Origin: Heligmosomoides polygyrus polygyrus
Lineage: Eukaryota > Nematoda > Chromadorea > Rhabditida > Heligmosomidae
Direction of reading: 5' to 3'
Assembly: GCA_947396885.1 (NCBI GenBank)
Contig: OX377201.1
Location: 64,702,983-64,766,982 of the forward strand
DNA length: 64,000 bases
Position numbers and translations under genes: made by a program. Shown one piece after another: positions 34,691-47,335 of this stretch. A model generated the notes under the pieces. That model was not told the origin of the DNA. It saw only the letters and a program-made list of their open reading frames with translations, and ran no database searches. The stretch's first letter is position 1, and each line of letters opens with the position of its first letter.

Positions 34691-35340
34691 GCACGCTATG
34701 AATAGACCATAAGAAATGAAAAAATAAAAAATAGAAATAAGGCAGGGGAGGAGACCGCCCCCTCTGTAATGTGCCAGAATCAAGCCATCGCTCGTTTTTG
34801 TGCACCTTTTGGCCATCAAGTTTAACGTTTCTAGGCCCATCTAGATTTCGAGTACTATTCACCTCAGCCGCGCATACAGCTCTCGTTACGGAGGTGGGAC
34901 AGCCTTTGGAAGATGCACCTAATAGCGTTTGCAAGCACTTTCGATCACTTTGTGGACTTTATCGGCGCCCGTAATAATTTCTGACCCTTCAGTCGTGCTG
35001 GGCAAGTATGACTCGGTTATTCTGAAAGTGGAACCCACTCTAATTAATCTCAATAAGGGCACCGAATACCACTTGAACTTCATGAGGGCTACATGAGTTG
35101 CTTACATTTTCAAGAAATTCCAATTATAGAGGAGGTAAAAAACATCAAACAGATGTTCAATAATCCGAGGTAGAAGGAATCGTAATAATTGGAGGGGAGT
35201 AGCACCACTTCTATTTTCAAGGTAAGGTGAAAGACAGAACCAAATAGGGAGTGCCGCAAAATGTAAGCACTGCACTCTTCATGTTCTCTCGCCATGAAAC
35301 TCGACATTGGTGATCAACGTGCTTACGATAGTTCTGTGCC
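34691..35340. other. no gene seen
   Basis: Unrecognised DNA with no long frame or obvious repeat. Confidence 0.4.
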
Positions 35341-35342
35341 GG

Positions 35343-36345
35343 CCGGGAGGTTGTTGGGTGGGTATCTTCTCAATGGTTTGACGTTTCGACCATCTCCTCG
35401 TCTTCAGAAGCTCAAAAACTTCTCAAAGTGTTTCCTTGCGACTTCCCGACCAGCTCTTCATCCACGCTAGCATTTCCTACCTAGCTTCAGGAACACGTCT
35501 CGAAAAGTCTGAATGTTGGAAACGAGGTCACGCGATGTTCCCCTGTTTGAGTGTAGCGATCGCGCTACCATTCGCTGTTAGTGAACAAGTAGCGAAAGAG
35601 TCAGACAACGGAGACGCCATTCAGAAATAGCGAACGTAGACGACAGCGGACGGTTCTGGTCATTTTCAGGGCTCGCAGTGCAGACGAGGCGAGACTATTG
35701 CTGATGGTAAACAATCGTAAGGGTTGTTCGTTCTAGCATTTCTGGCTGAAATTCAGTACGCTTCCTGCGCCTTTCTTAAGGAAATCTCTGTGCTCGGAGA
35801 TCTCTGAAATCAAAATCGTACACTTAGCACCATAATCGTTACCGTTGAGCTCTTACGCTCTATGCGAGCCGAGTGGGGTTAATCGGTTAAAGCGCCGTAG
35901 AGCCCTACGCTAACGATTACGATGTTAAGTGTACAACTTGGCGCGTGAGAGATCACACAGACAATCCCAGAATAGAGAACCGCAACGACTGTTTGAGCAT
36001 TAGCAATGATTTCCCCCGTAGCACTGCGACTCTGAAAAGAAGCGACCGCTATCCTTGTATGGCCACCGTATGTCTGCCTCATTCACCACTGGTTCACTTA
36101 CAACGAGTGCTAGCGCAATCGTTGCACTACAGCGGAGGAGTATCGACTGAGTTCGACCTCAACATTCAGTTTTTTCGCATCGTATTTCTGACGCCAGGTA
36201 CCAAATGCTTGCGTCGGTGAGGCGCTTGGTCGTGAAGTTGCAAAGATATCACTTCAAGTGGCTTTCAGGCCTCTGAAGACGATGAGAAGGTCGAAACGTC
36301 AAACCAGCCAATATTGTATCCCTCCAACAACCCTGTGGCCCAGAA
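35343..36345. repeat. inverted pair of Penelope-like terminal motifs
   Basis: ggttgttgggtggg... followed by tgacgtttcga...tcgtcttcag at 35350-35407 is mirrored at 36273-36340 as ctgaagacga...tcgaaacgtca then ttgtatccctccaacaac. The 28-29-nt core recurs at 49872-49899. About 0.87 kb lies between the two cores, with no frame I recognise. The core resembles sequences found at Penelope-like element ends, but that is a memory-based comparison. Confidence 0.6.
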
Positions 36346-37270
36346 GCATCATAAACATAATGTAAGCATCGCCTGAAGCATTGCTGCGATTTGTCTTTCC
36401 GAAGGAATCTGTGCTACATAGATGGGTTCGCTTCACTTATTAGAACAGAGTATTCAACATGAGTAAGTTCTCCGATTCAAGAATTCGTTGTTAGAAAAAT
36501 TATGAGTCTATATCAAAGCGGTGTATTCTTTAATTTCACAATGTGGGCTAAACGCGTGTTATAATTTTGACATAGAATGACCAAATACTATCTCTAAAGT
36601 CTAAAGATAAATGACAGCACACTACGAATTGATGCAAAATAAATACATACTCTCAAAGTTACAGGAGCTGAGAAGAACCGCAACTTTGCTGCCGGTAAGG
36701 CAATAATCATTATTTAGCGCTGGAATAAAAGGGCGGAAAGTAAAACGGTTATGTGCGGTAATATGTCAATATTGCTGCTAGGTACTTTTTCCAAATTTTA
36801 AATTGGAAATGGAATTGATTACTTGCAAACATAGGGAACAATTGTAGGATATTATTTTGCCGGGATCGGACTATTGTTTCGTTATTGAAGCATTTTCGCA
36901 AAGATACGTATCAACGTCGTTCAATCCAAACATGTGGAAATCAACGAGGCCTTGCGAGCATGCTCCGTTGCTTTCTGAGATGCGCTGCGGAAGTGGATGT
37001 GGCAGCCGTTGTAGTTATATGGAGCTGTCACTGTGAAATACAAGATGTTCTGCAGTGAAGTTTAAGCATAAACATAGGAATGAAGTTTCGTTCAGATAAT
37101 TAAAAAATGAGTGCATATAGTTCTCACACCATCCATCGCGCCCAAGGCTTTTCTTGAAGCAGTACACGACACAATCTTTTTAGGGCACACTGCGTCTGCT
37201 AAAAGAAAATGCCACAAGGGCGCAGCAACTTCGAGAGATCCGTTTTGAAGACCGATGTTTGTTCCACACT
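36346..37270. other. no gene seen
   Basis: AT-rich, stop-dense. A 70-codon minus-strand frame at 37092-37301 runs into the hAT-like element and is not convincing. Confidence 0.45.
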
Positions 37271-37282
37271 CTGTGTCCGCAG

Positions 37283-39412
37283 CAGGGGTGTGCATAATCA
37301 CGATTTACGATTTTACGATTAACGGTGGTTTCTGGCAAATTTTTACGATTTATGATTTACGACATTTTGGGTCGTAAGTCGTAAATTTTCGTAGATGTGA
37401 TCTTCGGTCCACGGATGACAGACATCCACATAATGTGATACGATTTGGATTATGACGATGTACCCACTTTTAAAGACGACCCTCATAGCTCATTGCTATT
37501 TCCTATTTACTTTTTTATGTTCTGCTGTGGCGCTGTGACAGAAGAACGCAGCTCTAGGGATAGGCCGCTCGAGTTAATTCCTGGCAACGGAACTGGGCTA
37601 GCCTTTGGGCTAGGTCACACTCTACCACAGTATTTCGCATTTTTCGTTCCAATCTACAGAAAAACATGAAAATTCACATTGCACTGGAATGAAGATGATC
37701 ACCTGCTGAACCATATTCTATGCTGCGACCACCGCCTAGTCAGCTTGTAGCTTTTTCACCACTTGTTCACCATATAGACGACTCTGTCCAATGCACACGA
37801 GTAGAACTCATGCAAAGCCATCAAGGAATATTGGACTTGATTGGAGGCTGTGGAATAACAGTTAACTGTTGGAAAGAATGAAGCAATCATGTTTCAATCT
37901 GATTATCATGCACGTCATGGCGCGGAGTCTATTTACGTATGAGGTGCGTCTAAAGCAAAACGTCTGATATTTTCATGATAAAAATGAAAAGTTTGACAGT
38001 TTTTTAGTGGTTTGATTGGAGCTGTTGCGTTCGCCCTATGCGATCCGTTCAGAGTGCTAAAGACTGGGCAAAAGATACGATAGCGTTTGTTACAAAGGTA
38101 GTGGAGAGCAGGACTGGCGACTGCAAGCAGTCATTAATTAGTAATGCAATATTTTGGAGTTTCCGAAAGTTAACAAGTGCAAGCAAACCTGTGAGCGAAG
38201 AAAATGCCGAAAGTCATTTCCGGGTATCGTCGAACAACGATCTTTCATTCCAGAAGTTGTGGTTGCCTTTAAAAATGATGAAGGACAAAGCATGACGTTA
38301 GTCAGTCCCTGTTTGAGATGCGCCATCCATTCTTTCTACTTACCGTAGAGGTCATTAGAGTGTGGGGTTTGCCTTATAGAATAAATTGCGGTTGCTGCCG
38401 ATGTAGAGGTCAGTGTTTTCTCCTTCCCAGGCAAATCAGGTACCAATTCGCAACCCAGCAGGTATGGAAGACTTAACTGCCCGTGGTTGAATCCTTGTCA
38501 AGAACTATTCTGGGGCACGCGATAGTCATCCTCCTCCAACTTCTCTACCGTGAGTTTCCCTTATATGTTTAAAATGCACATTGTACGAATCAGTTAAACC
38601 ACTTTCAATACAAGCTGCATCTTGCTTCTTTACTACACTTCCAAAGAGCGCCACAAAAATATCTTCTTTTATAATTTTAAGTCAAAAAATCCGACTATGA
38701 TGAGTGTCCAAAAATGTGACCAGACTTTTTCAATCGTCACACAATTCCTTCCCGTCTGCTACAAAAATGCTGTTGGGTACAATTCAAAATGTGAGAAGGC
38801 TTAGAACTTTAGGTGTGTCATACCATAGAAATGTGTCAACGCTCACTCAGTAGGGGATGCTTGTTGGATTATTTGTGCAAATACTGTTTTCGTCGAGTTG
38901 GTCAGCGATCAATATTTTTTTTGGTTTTGGATGGAATTGTTTTTGTTGGTTTATTCGGAGTTGTTGCGGTTGTTTCTACAAAGTCGCAGTTTTATATGCA
39001 AGCCAATGACTAGTAAAATGATAAACATTTTCGATCGTCCAAGCAGTATAAGCTTTTTATTTGGGCACCCTGTATAGGCGCATTTTAAGACAGCGTTTTT
39101 GAACAATTTTCGAACAACGTTTATTTTGGTTCTCTAAAAACTTGTCCAGCTTGATTTGAAAGGTGCTAGTCGATTTTAATGGCTTCCATCTTAATTAGAA
39201 AAGTGTCCAGCTCAAGCTGAAGTCGTCTCAATAAAACATAGCTTGCTTCGATTAGCTTTAACGTAATAGAAAAAAAAAACAAAGAAATTAAATGCATTGT
39301 AAGTCAGGCGATTCTTACGATTTATGGTTTACGATTTACGATTTACGACAATTTTTTCGCAATTACGATTTACGATTTACGAAATTGCGGATCTCATTTA
39401 CGCACACCCCTG
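37283..39412 (+). mobile_element. hAT-like non-autonomous element, acgattt type
   Basis: Perfect 8-bp duplication gtccgcag at 37275-37282 and 39413-39420. Ends caggggtgtgcat and cgcacacccctg. Both ends carry dense acgattt/tttacga repeats (37301-37390, 39310-39385). The 2130-bp interior may itself contain a Tc1/mariner-like insert: gaggtgcgtctaaag at 37941 and gggcaccctgta ending at 39074 are loosely inverted. Small frames at 38038, 38622 and 38813 are unrecognised. A partial relative lies at 58640-59319. Confidence 0.85.
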
Positions 39413-39420
39413 GTCCGCAG

Positions 39421-40141
39421 TGCATCAAGGCCTGAACAGCGTCAGTTTTTGTGGATTAGAAAGGGTAAAGGAGGTTATGGGATGGGATGTTCAACTTATG
39501 GGATGTTCAGTTGCCTCGCTAGGTGTCCAGAATTTAAAAGACCCTTTCAAGGGCATCCCTGTCGTAGATTCATAACAGATTTTCAGCACCAGAATAAGCT
39601 TCGGCAAACCAAAAAGTTTGCAAAGGCCCTTTGATTACGGAAGCCTTGCAGGGAAAGGATTGTTGGAAAGATGATTTGGCTCTAATTAATTCGAGGATAT
39701 CTCAACGAATTCGGCGTTTGCCTTTTGAGCGTAGCTGTAGAAGCAAAACACATTTATGGAAAGTAAATCCAGTCTCATTAACATAACAAATGATCTAAGG
39801 AACCTTCGAAAAGGTCAGTGAAGAACGATCTGATCAATCTGAAAAGACTAGGGCTTTAACTGAGCTATCCCATAGCTGAGCTCTGACAGAAACTTGCTAG
39901 CTGCGAAAACTTGCGAATAAAAAACTCGAACGCCGACATTGAAATGAAAGTTTGGAACTGGCATGGGCCGGTTGAGGCAGTGTGCAGCCACACACACACC
40001 GCTTCACGGATCCATTTCGTCCCCATACTTCATCTGTTGCGGGGAAGGGCGTCACAATGAGCCGATCACGGCATAACATCCTTTGTGAGTATTCGCTGCC
40101 TCCTCCCCTTGCACAGCACAATGCTCACCGAAGTGATGATT
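39421..40141. other. no gene seen
   Basis: Flank between the hAT-like element and the RTE copy. No long frame or repeat recognised. Confidence 0.4.
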
Positions 40142-40150
40142 ACCTACATG

Positions 40151-42111
40151 ACCTGTATCACCTGTATCACCTGTCGTCCCGTTGATCATCGAATTGCTCG
40201 AGCGGGTGCCAGCAGCGTCTCCATTCGTCCCTGTCGCGTGCCAGAGTGGTCCAATGGATCCTCCTCGCTCGAGGGACACGAAGAGCGTCATATCGGTCGT
40301 TCAGGGCTTTCACGAAGAAGTCCGACCAACGCGTTGGTGGGCGTCCTGGTGTTCTTTTGACATCCCGCGGAATACAGTCGGTGATGGCTCTCGTCCAGCG
40401 GGTGTCTGAGAAGCGCATTACGTGGCCGGCCCACCTAATTTTCGACAACTTGGCCCATGCGACAGCGTCTCTGATCTTCGAACGTCGGCGAAGCTCGGAA
40501 CTTCGGAGGCCTTCTCTCACTTGCGTGAGTCGTTTCACTCCGAGCATCGTCCTCTCGATTCCACGCTGCGCGACGCTGATCGCGTGTTCATCCTGCTTTC
40601 GTATAGCCCAGGTCTCTGAGGCGTATGTTAGGGCAGGAAGAACAGTGGAGTCGAATAGGTGGGCACGGAGTCGGACGTTCTTCGTCTTCTTCGCGACTTC
40701 TTCGACGCTCTTGAAAGCTCCCCAAGCCGCTCTTTTCCTCCTGCTCAGCTCTGGTGCTAGGTCGTTGGCCATGTTGACTTCGCGACCCAGATACACATAG
40801 CTGGAGCATTCGGAGATGTTCGTTCCGTTGAGCGAGAATGGGGCATCAGAAACCCATCCGTTCTTCATGAACATCGTCTTCGTAAGATTCAGCTGCAGTC
40901 CAACGTTCCCACATACACGATCGAAGTCGGCCAGCATTCGCTCCGCCTGGCTGATGCTCGGCGTTATGAGCACGATGTCGTCAGCGAAGCGAAGATGATG
41001 TAGTTGCCGGCCGTCGACCTTCACTCCCATGTCTTCCCATTCTAGTTCGCGCATGACGTTTTCGAGAGTGGCGCTGAAGAGCTTCGGGGATATGGTATCC
41101 CCTTGCCGAACCCCTCTCTTCACGTCGACGACGACGTCGTTGTAGAATGGTGAGATCTTGGTCGTGAATCCACTGTACAGCTCTCGAAGGACTCTGATGT
41201 ACTGAGTAGGAACGCCCTGGGTGAGCAGGGCTTCGATGACCGCTTCAGTTTCGACAGAGTCGAATGCCTTCTTCAGGTCGATGAACGTAAGGCACAGCGG
41301 CAGCTTGTACTCTCGCGACACTTCGATGAGCTTCGTAATGGTGTGTATGTGGTCGATCGTACTGAATCCTCTCCGAAATCCTGCTTGTTCGCATGGCTGT
41401 CCTTCGTCCAGCGTTCTACTAATCCTATTCAGGATAACTCGAGTGAACAGCTTGTAGACTACGGACAGCAGGCAGATCGGGCGATAGTTGCCAATGTCGT
41501 GCACGTCTCCCTTCTTGTACAGCAAGACGGTTCTGCTGGTCTTCCACTGAGATGGAACCTTGCACTCCGACAGGTAACGTGTGAAGAGCCGCGCCAGGGT
41601 GTTGATGAGCGTAGGCGGGAGGTTCTTCAGGTGTTCGGGTCTGATCCTGTCGGGACCGGGTGCTGTACGTTTCTTCACCGACGAGATGGCGTGTCGGATC
41701 TCGGAAGGGAGAACAGAGGGGACGACGTATCCATCCTGCGGAAGATGGCATGGGGGCAGGTGGACGTGGCTATCGAAGAGATCGGAGTAGAAGTCGTGGA
41801 TGACCCTCTCCATGGTCCTTCTGGAAGAGGTGACGGTTCCGTCGGGACGTCGGAGAGCTGTCATCTTGGTCTTGAAGTTGGCGAAGTTCCGGCGGGCATT
41901 GCGGATGCTCAACCCTGCCTCTGCAGCTTCAGCCAACACTTCCGCCCTTCTCTCCTTAAGATCCTCCTTTATCGCCTCTCTGCATAGCTTCGCAAGCTCG
42001 GACGTCAGTTGGTAGTTGCCTGACGCTCGTGCTGCTCCACGCTGGCGTATCAGCTCGAGAGTTTCCGGAGACAGGCGTCTCTTGGTGGTCTTCAAGCTCT
42101 CGGCTCCCTTG
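40151..42111 (-). mobile_element. RTE-type LINE, 5'-truncated
   Basis: Minus strand. The 3' end is the RTE tail, with two full aggtgatac-type 9-bp repeats at about 40151-40172. The 5' truncation is at about 42111, in the linker between endonuclease and RT. acctacatg lies next to the tail (40142-40150) and twice in tandem at the 5' side (42112-42120, 42121-42129); this fits a target duplication, with an extra unit. Confidence 0.88.
40167..42095 (-). CDS. RTE reverse transcriptase, uninterrupted frame
   Basis: A 642-codon minus-strand frame without stop or frameshift. It starts wherever the 5' truncation fell (the first codon, TTG, is not a natural start), in [20 protein letters not shown]. 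The linker is intact here ([20 protein letters not shown]), showing the ancestral sequence of the deletion in the other copy. RT motifs: [11 protein letters not shown] (A), [10 protein letters not shown] (B), RFADDIVLI (C). The C-terminus ends [11 protein letters not shown]. It lacks the endonuclease, so cannot insert alone, but the RT domain appears chemically complete. Confidence 0.93.
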   Translation of the reverse strand: MKTTKRRLSPETLELIRQRGAARASGNYQLTSELAKLCREAIKEDLKERRAEVLAEAAEAGLSIRNARRNFANFKTKMTALRRPDGTVTSSRRTMERVIHDFYSDLFDSHVHLPPCHLPQDGYVVPSVLPSEIRHAISSVKKRTAPGPDRIRPEHLKNLPPTLINTLARLFTRYLSECKVPSQWKTSRTVLLYKKGDVHDIGNYRPICLLSVVYKLFTRVILNRISRTLDEGQPCEQAGFRRGFSTIDHIHTITKLIEVSREYKLPLCLTFIDLKKAFDSVETEAVIEALLTQGVPTQYIRVLRELYSGFTTKISPFYNDVVVDVKRGVRQGDTISPKLFSATLENVMRELEWEDMGVKVDGRQLHHLRFADDIVLITPSISQAERMLADFDRVCGNVGLQLNLTKTMFMKNGWVSDAPFSLNGTNISECSSYVYLGREVNMANDLAPELSRRKRAAWGAFKSVEEVAKKTKNVRLRAHLFDSTVLPALTYASETWAIRKQDEHAISVAQRGIERTMLGVKRLTQVREGLRSSELRRRSKIRDAVAWAKLSKIRWAGHVMRFSDTRWTRAITDCIPRDVKRTPGRPPTRWSDFFVKALNDRYDALRVPRARRIHWTTLARDRDEWRRCWHPLEQFDDQRDDR

Positions 42112-42612
42112 ACCTACATGACCTACATGGTGTTTTAGCACTAACTGTATGCTCAATCGGACCTAAAAAAGGTGCAACTATAATAGAAATTGAAACTTGA
42201 TTAGTTGTTTCTTTAGAAATAAAAATTAAATTTGCAAAATTATTGGTAAATAAAGGCGAAGTAATGTGGTGCAATGGTTGGGGAGGCGGTTGCAGATCTA
42301 GCGCGCGAGGTCTATATCACAGCGAGCAAGACTCTCGATGTTGAAGACGGCAGAACTCAGCTTCAAAAATTCTCGCACTCCGCCACAGCTTGTGAGAATA
42401 AATGAAGGCTCTGCTTTTCGCTTGAACGGACTGATGTCGAAAGTGTATCTACTACACATTCACAGGAGGTGTACAGCGCTAATGCGTTTTTGGTTCGTCG
42501 ATTTGTCGTTGCGATTATGTAGCCAGCTTGGACTTTTACATGAAAAATCGTGAATCCGCGTTTCGTTTATAGGAAAAACTCTAAAGAAAACACTACTCCG
42601 CTACTAAGAACT

Positions 42613-42741
42613 AAATTTCAGCTAGTTCTTAGCATTCTGTTTGAAGGCTCAGAGATTGCGCAGATTTTTAGCCGCCATTTAGGTTTTTGTTAGCGCAATC
42701 TCTGAGCGTTCAAACAGAATGCTAAGAACTCGCTGAAATTT
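42613..42741. mobile_element. foldback MITE, 48-bp arms
   Basis: 42613-42660 and 42694-42741 are reverse complements with 46 of 48 matches (aaatttcagc, gttcttagcattctgtttg), loop 33 nt. No target duplication noted. Confidence 0.85.
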
Positions 42742-42830
42742 TTGAAATCTCGAGTCTATAGGCGGTCAGATATACATAGTAGCAGCAGCAAGCAAACGGC
42801 ACCATGGTTTTTGCAGCAGTCTAATACACA

Positions 42831-43361
42831 GTGAGCGGGAAAGGCGTATTATTGCCCTTCGGCTGTCCATCTGCCCACCTGTCAGACTCTGTAGCAGACT
42901 TAAAGCTGGCGGTACATGCACATATTCAGTGGACGTCGTGTCTCGGTGAAGAAAGTGGATGTGACCAGGATGAGCTTTTCAATCACAGTTTGCAGTCACT
43001 CATTTCAGACCCTGCGACGAGAATTTATAATAGCAAAAAAGCCTTACAGCTTTTTCGGATCCACAAAGGTAGCGGTCTTTCGGGATCTTCGCTAGAGGCA
43101 GGAGCTGTTTTAATGCAGGTTGCTCAAAAGCAGCGATACAGCATGGGTATATTGATGAGGAAAAAACTGCTACATACGATATGCACCAGGGTCAAGCGTG
43201 GGGTTCGATTTTTGGTGAAAATTTACGACCCTCCCTCCGAAGCGGAATTCGTGCCACCTAAACAAATACTGAACAATACATGCTTTGATAACACATTCAC
43301 AAAATGTAAAGTTTTGAATGCTATTTTTCGACACTTGAAAATAAAGATCTTCTCGAAGTAG
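42831..43361 (+). other. 176-codon open frame, unrecognised
   Basis: The longest frame not explained by an element, but it opens with GTG and has no early ATG. Text includes HLSDSVADLKLAVHAHIQW, KKALQLFRIHKGSG and RVKRGVRFLVKIYDPPSE. No signal peptide, membrane segment or domain that I recognise, and no clear splice sites. It may be one large exon, a decayed transposase, or chance. Confidence 0.25.
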
Positions 43362-43902
43362 TCTCCCAATCATCGCTGTTCAATTTGTGCAGGTTTTTTT
43401 TCAGGGCGTCATGGACATGACACATTTTTCTACCTGAAAAAGAAGACGTCTGCATCTGAAATTGGGGTTAGAAACTGTATTATATAAAATTTCGAGTGTT
43501 ACTTTCTGAGGACGACTTAAGTGATCGAATCCATTACGGGGCGGTAAACGAATGATGGACGATGGATCCTAAGGAAACATAATAGAAAATTAAAATAAAG
43601 CCTACAAAAATCCAAGCCCTGTGTATCGTTCAGCAAAAAGACAAGCTTCTCCGCAGCGATGACGGAGCTGCGGTGACGATATGATTAGGATGGATCGCAT
43701 ACAAAATTCTCGGTTTTCATGAAAAAATTGTTTTAAGCCGAAGCAGACCATCCATACTGATGAAATTCTGCCACAAAAATTTCCAAGTCTTGTTCGATGT
43801 ACAGTGAAAAAATCATGATTTTCTGGATCGAACAGGGTGAATCGACCTCTGGTCGACTATGTTCCAACGTAATCGGAGCATAAAACCAACGTTCACAAGA
43901 AG

Positions 43903-44520
43903 GTTCATAACTCGGTAAGTTTTTCGAATTTTGTAACTTCTTCTAGCATTTCAAAAACGAGAAGAAAAGCTTTTTTCTCACCATGTAAGAAGCATTTTCT
44001 AAAAAAGAGTTCTTCATGCGCCGCAGACGGTTAAATTTTTGAGCCAAAAAATTGAAGTGACTATCCAAAAATGCTCATAACTCGGCGAATTTTTCGAAAT
44101 CCAAATTCTTTTAACTTGTCATAAACTAAATAAAAAGCACTTCTTCGCTATATAGGCACTGGTTTCCAAAAGAGCGGTGTCCACACGCGGCGGGGTGTTC
44201 GATTTCTGCTCGCGCATGAACGGCCCTTTTTATAAAGCGCTTTTTTTCTATTTTCGACGAGCGAGTGGGATTTTTAATTTTGAACAATTAGTAGAGTTAT
44301 GAATGTTTTTCTGAAATCACTATAGTGACGCCAGTGAAGGGTCGATCCGAGGTTCAGTTCACGACGTCACAAAATTGATCATAACTTGGCATATTTTCCG
44401 AAAATAAAAAATTCCGCTAGCTCATCAAAAAAACAGAGCAAACATGCTTTCTAACTGTATAGGAACCGATTTCCAAAAAAAGGGGTTTAATGCGCCAATG
44501 CGCGAACAAATGTGGTTTCT
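43903..44520 (+). repeat. three diverged copies of a 150-bp module
   Basis: Modules begin with cataactcgg(t/c)(a/g)a(g/a)tttttcgaa near 43907 and 44068, and cataacttggcatattttccg near 44380. Each is followed about 70-80 nt later by a purine-rich block; the last two carry tatagg(a/c)ac(c/t)g(a/g)tttccaaaa. Confidence 0.6.
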
Positions 44521-44939
44521 ATGCTTTAAAAGGCAAGTTCTAAAAGTAGCATCTTCTATGTGATGATTAGTGGTTCGATATTTTTCGGCAAATGACTGAT
44601 GTCTGATCATGTAAAAGATCGTTTCAGAAAAACAGCTTTGTCGCAGTATGTCCTAAATTATTGTAGGGCACAATTTCACTTTCTGATGCTGTTTGCTGCA
44701 GGAGAGAGAAATTTCTTTTCGAGGCAAGTCCGTCCTTCGGTTGCCATTCCGTTATCGATTCGAAGAGCGCTTCAAAAATCTTGTAGGGAAAGCACTTAGG
44801 TCGTCTTCAGCGATTAACACTTGAAATTTTATAGAGTGCAATTTTGGAAATAGTTGTCGCTCCTTCAGACAGAGAACTGCCGTGTCCATGACGTCCCGGG
44901 AAATTCTGAAAAATGAAAACCTCTCATTGACTCTAAATC

Positions 44940-45100
44940 TGCGCCAGGAAATCTTTACTTTTCACTGTACAATAATTTTTTTGATATTCAGTCCTATTTT
45001 TTAACTCCAGGAAACGCAAGTGCTTGTGTATCTGCGCATTGTCGTAGCCACACCTGGAAAAAATAACCTATTAGTAGATGCAAGCATCATCTGCAAACTT
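44940..45100 (+). repeat. exon-like module, copy 1
   Basis: aaatctttacttttcactgt, an AT-rich stretch, then tccag and an open stretch VYLRIVVATPGKNNLLVDA. Related copies: 47230-47335 (minus; LHIADATPGKNSLLQNA) and 47790-47935 (plus). The shared T-rich run plus cag looks like a splice acceptor. Confidence 0.5.
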
Positions 45101-46740
45101 GAAATTGGAGAGAATCTTCAGCCAAAACCGAGAGAGTACGATCCCCTTCTCCAGACGATGCTACAGTGCGACCCCCTTCCCTTCGATTCCCGAACCTCAA
45201 GCTTGACCCTGACATGCACAGCGATCCTCGACGTGGTGGGCGGACTGAAAAAATCGAGAGTTCTCTGTCCCTCTCTAATGGCACTCGTTTAACGCATGCT
45301 GAAGGAAGTCTGCAGCCATTATTCACCGACGCTCTCCTCCATCCATCCTACTCCTCCGGTCTGATATCGCCAGGCCACTGCTCTCCTCTGGATCGAGAGT
45401 TCTCTCACACCCTTCGAGCGGAGCCGGAATGAAATGAAATCAGCGGTTAATGACCGAAGATAACTGGACGCGCGTAGTTGTTTTCTGTGTCGATTTTCGC
45501 GTCAAATTTCTTCAGCTCCTAAAAGACTTTGTAGGAGAAGTGCAAGCAGAGGTGATTATTCCTACCCTAGTAAACCTCATCTGTTTAGATGGTGCAGAGA
45601 AAGAAGCATCGAATTTCCGCCAGGAACTGAAATGGCGATGTGCATCTCGAGGGGGCTTGAAAAACGTCAGGCGTCACATCATCCTTCTTTCATAAATGTT
45701 ATTAGATCTCAAAAGTTGCCTTCATATATGCCGCAATCAAACGGCTCGCTAACGAGTTGATGCATTTCTAAAGGGACACTAACAGGAGCCTATCCTTAAC
45801 TAAATTCGAAACGACGATCATGCGTATAATGTCGGCTACCAGCGTGGGTGTGTATGCGAGGCCACACGCTTCTGCATGATAATGTGACATTGACATGTCT
45901 GTGACATCCAAAAGTGTACGCGCTAGAGATTTTCCTATGGAGACGACGAATAGGTACAAGAATTCTCTGGGAAGGATTAAGCAGCGATTTGAGCATCGAA
46001 TGGTCTCTGCAGGTTGTACGGGTCAACCGCTTTATTCTTAAACTTAGGAAAAACTTCATGTGGAAGCGAAGTGTAGCGATACATGTAGCAGCTAAGCTTT
46101 CAGACAGTAGACCCCAGTCTCAAATATAGTGAGGATAAAACAGAATGTGATAGGATAGGATATGATAGTGATAATGTATGTCACTATTGCCGAGTGACCA
46201 CAAAGCACTGCCGTATTTTAGAAATTGCTGTTACACTGCCATTTACTAACTTTTCGGAACCACTTGAAATTTATGCAGTTTAGACAACATAAAATTCGAT
46301 TATTTAGAAAAATACGGCTCTAAATTTTAGCATTAGGTTAGACTGTTAAGTTAGGTTGTCAATAGCGTCGAATTTGAGAGGTTGTGTTCAGTTTCAAATA
46401 TCCGCTAATGGATCAGTTGGTCTCTCGAGTAAAAAACATCCGACCCTATGCCATTTCTGAGCAAGAAGTAACGCTAGAGTTCCAGGGGAGTGAGGACATA
46501 AGCTTCTGGAGCGAATGGAGCGTAGATGTCGGTTTTATCTCCAGCAATGTATTTATTTAGTCTCATTTTTTCATTTCGCATAATTTTATTAGTGTAACTT
46601 ATTTGTCAGCAACTTATCTTCTATACATTACATAGTATTAGATCGGCCGGCAACTTCTGGCGGTGTTGACTACCCGCTGCAAAAGATCACAAGTTTCCTT
46701 GTACTCACCGGATTCAACCGAACTAACCACCTTCCGAATA
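45101..46740. other. no gene recognised
   Basis: 45110-45440 is more GC-rich with a 91-codon plus frame of unknown nature. The rest is AT-rich with short frames only. Confidence 0.4.
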
Positions 46741-46744
46741 AGCA

Positions 46745-46945
46745 GGTTGATATGGAAATAAAATATCATTCTGAATTGCTCTCTCTACAATCTTTAATAA
46801 GCGTTCGGAGAAACACAAATATTAAGCATAAGCAAAACTCAAATTACGTCAAATAGAGCGAAGAAATCCGTATTAGACTATATAAAAAAGCGAAATATGT
46901 TAAATATTGATTCAGTAAAAAACGAACGAAAAAAACGCCAGAACC
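46745..46945 (+). repeat. diverged relative of 32222-32390
   Basis: Shares gaattgctct, gcgaagaa..ccgtattaga and aaaa(a/g)cgaacgaaaa in order with 32222-32390. Confidence 0.5.
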
Positions 46946-47229
46946 TCCCGGCCAATCTGATATTAATTTAGAGAAATTGAGAAGACACTTGATTACGCAG
47001 TATTTAGTTCTGGAAAGAAATAAGGAATACGAAAGGGACACAAAAGCTTCCTGAACTGATTCGCCCAGGTGCTAGAGAATCGATTTCCAAATGTTCGATA
47101 TGATACAGTATTAGGCAAGAGGTTCGAGAGTCAGGCGCGTAGTCGCACTGAATCGTGTATTTTCCTCGCATCGTTTTTTGACATGATCACACCGCGTCTC
47201 AATGTTGAGCGAAGATTTTCTTTCAGATT

Positions 47230-47335
47230 TTGGGAGAATTTTGCATTTTGTAACAAGCTATTCTTTCCAGGCGTTGCGTCGGCAATGTGGAGACTTGCAT
47301 TCAGCTTTGCTTCCTGAAGGAGGCATGTTATGAAT
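47230..47335 (-). repeat. exon-like module, copy 2
   Basis: The minus strand reads ttcag then EAKLNASLHIADATPGKNSL. It is the same module as at 45010-45100 in opposite orientation. The open frame continues through 47131. Confidence 0.5.

Noticed and set aside
37941..39074. Nested Tc1/mariner-like insert inside the hAT-like element
   Set aside because: The two supposed ends match only loosely and no transposase text is visible, so it is mentioned but not annotated.
42264..42345. Possible third tRNA-like head (ggtgcaatggttgggg)
   Set aside because: Only a rough A-box match; the B-box position reads caagactctcgatg, too weak to report as a feature.
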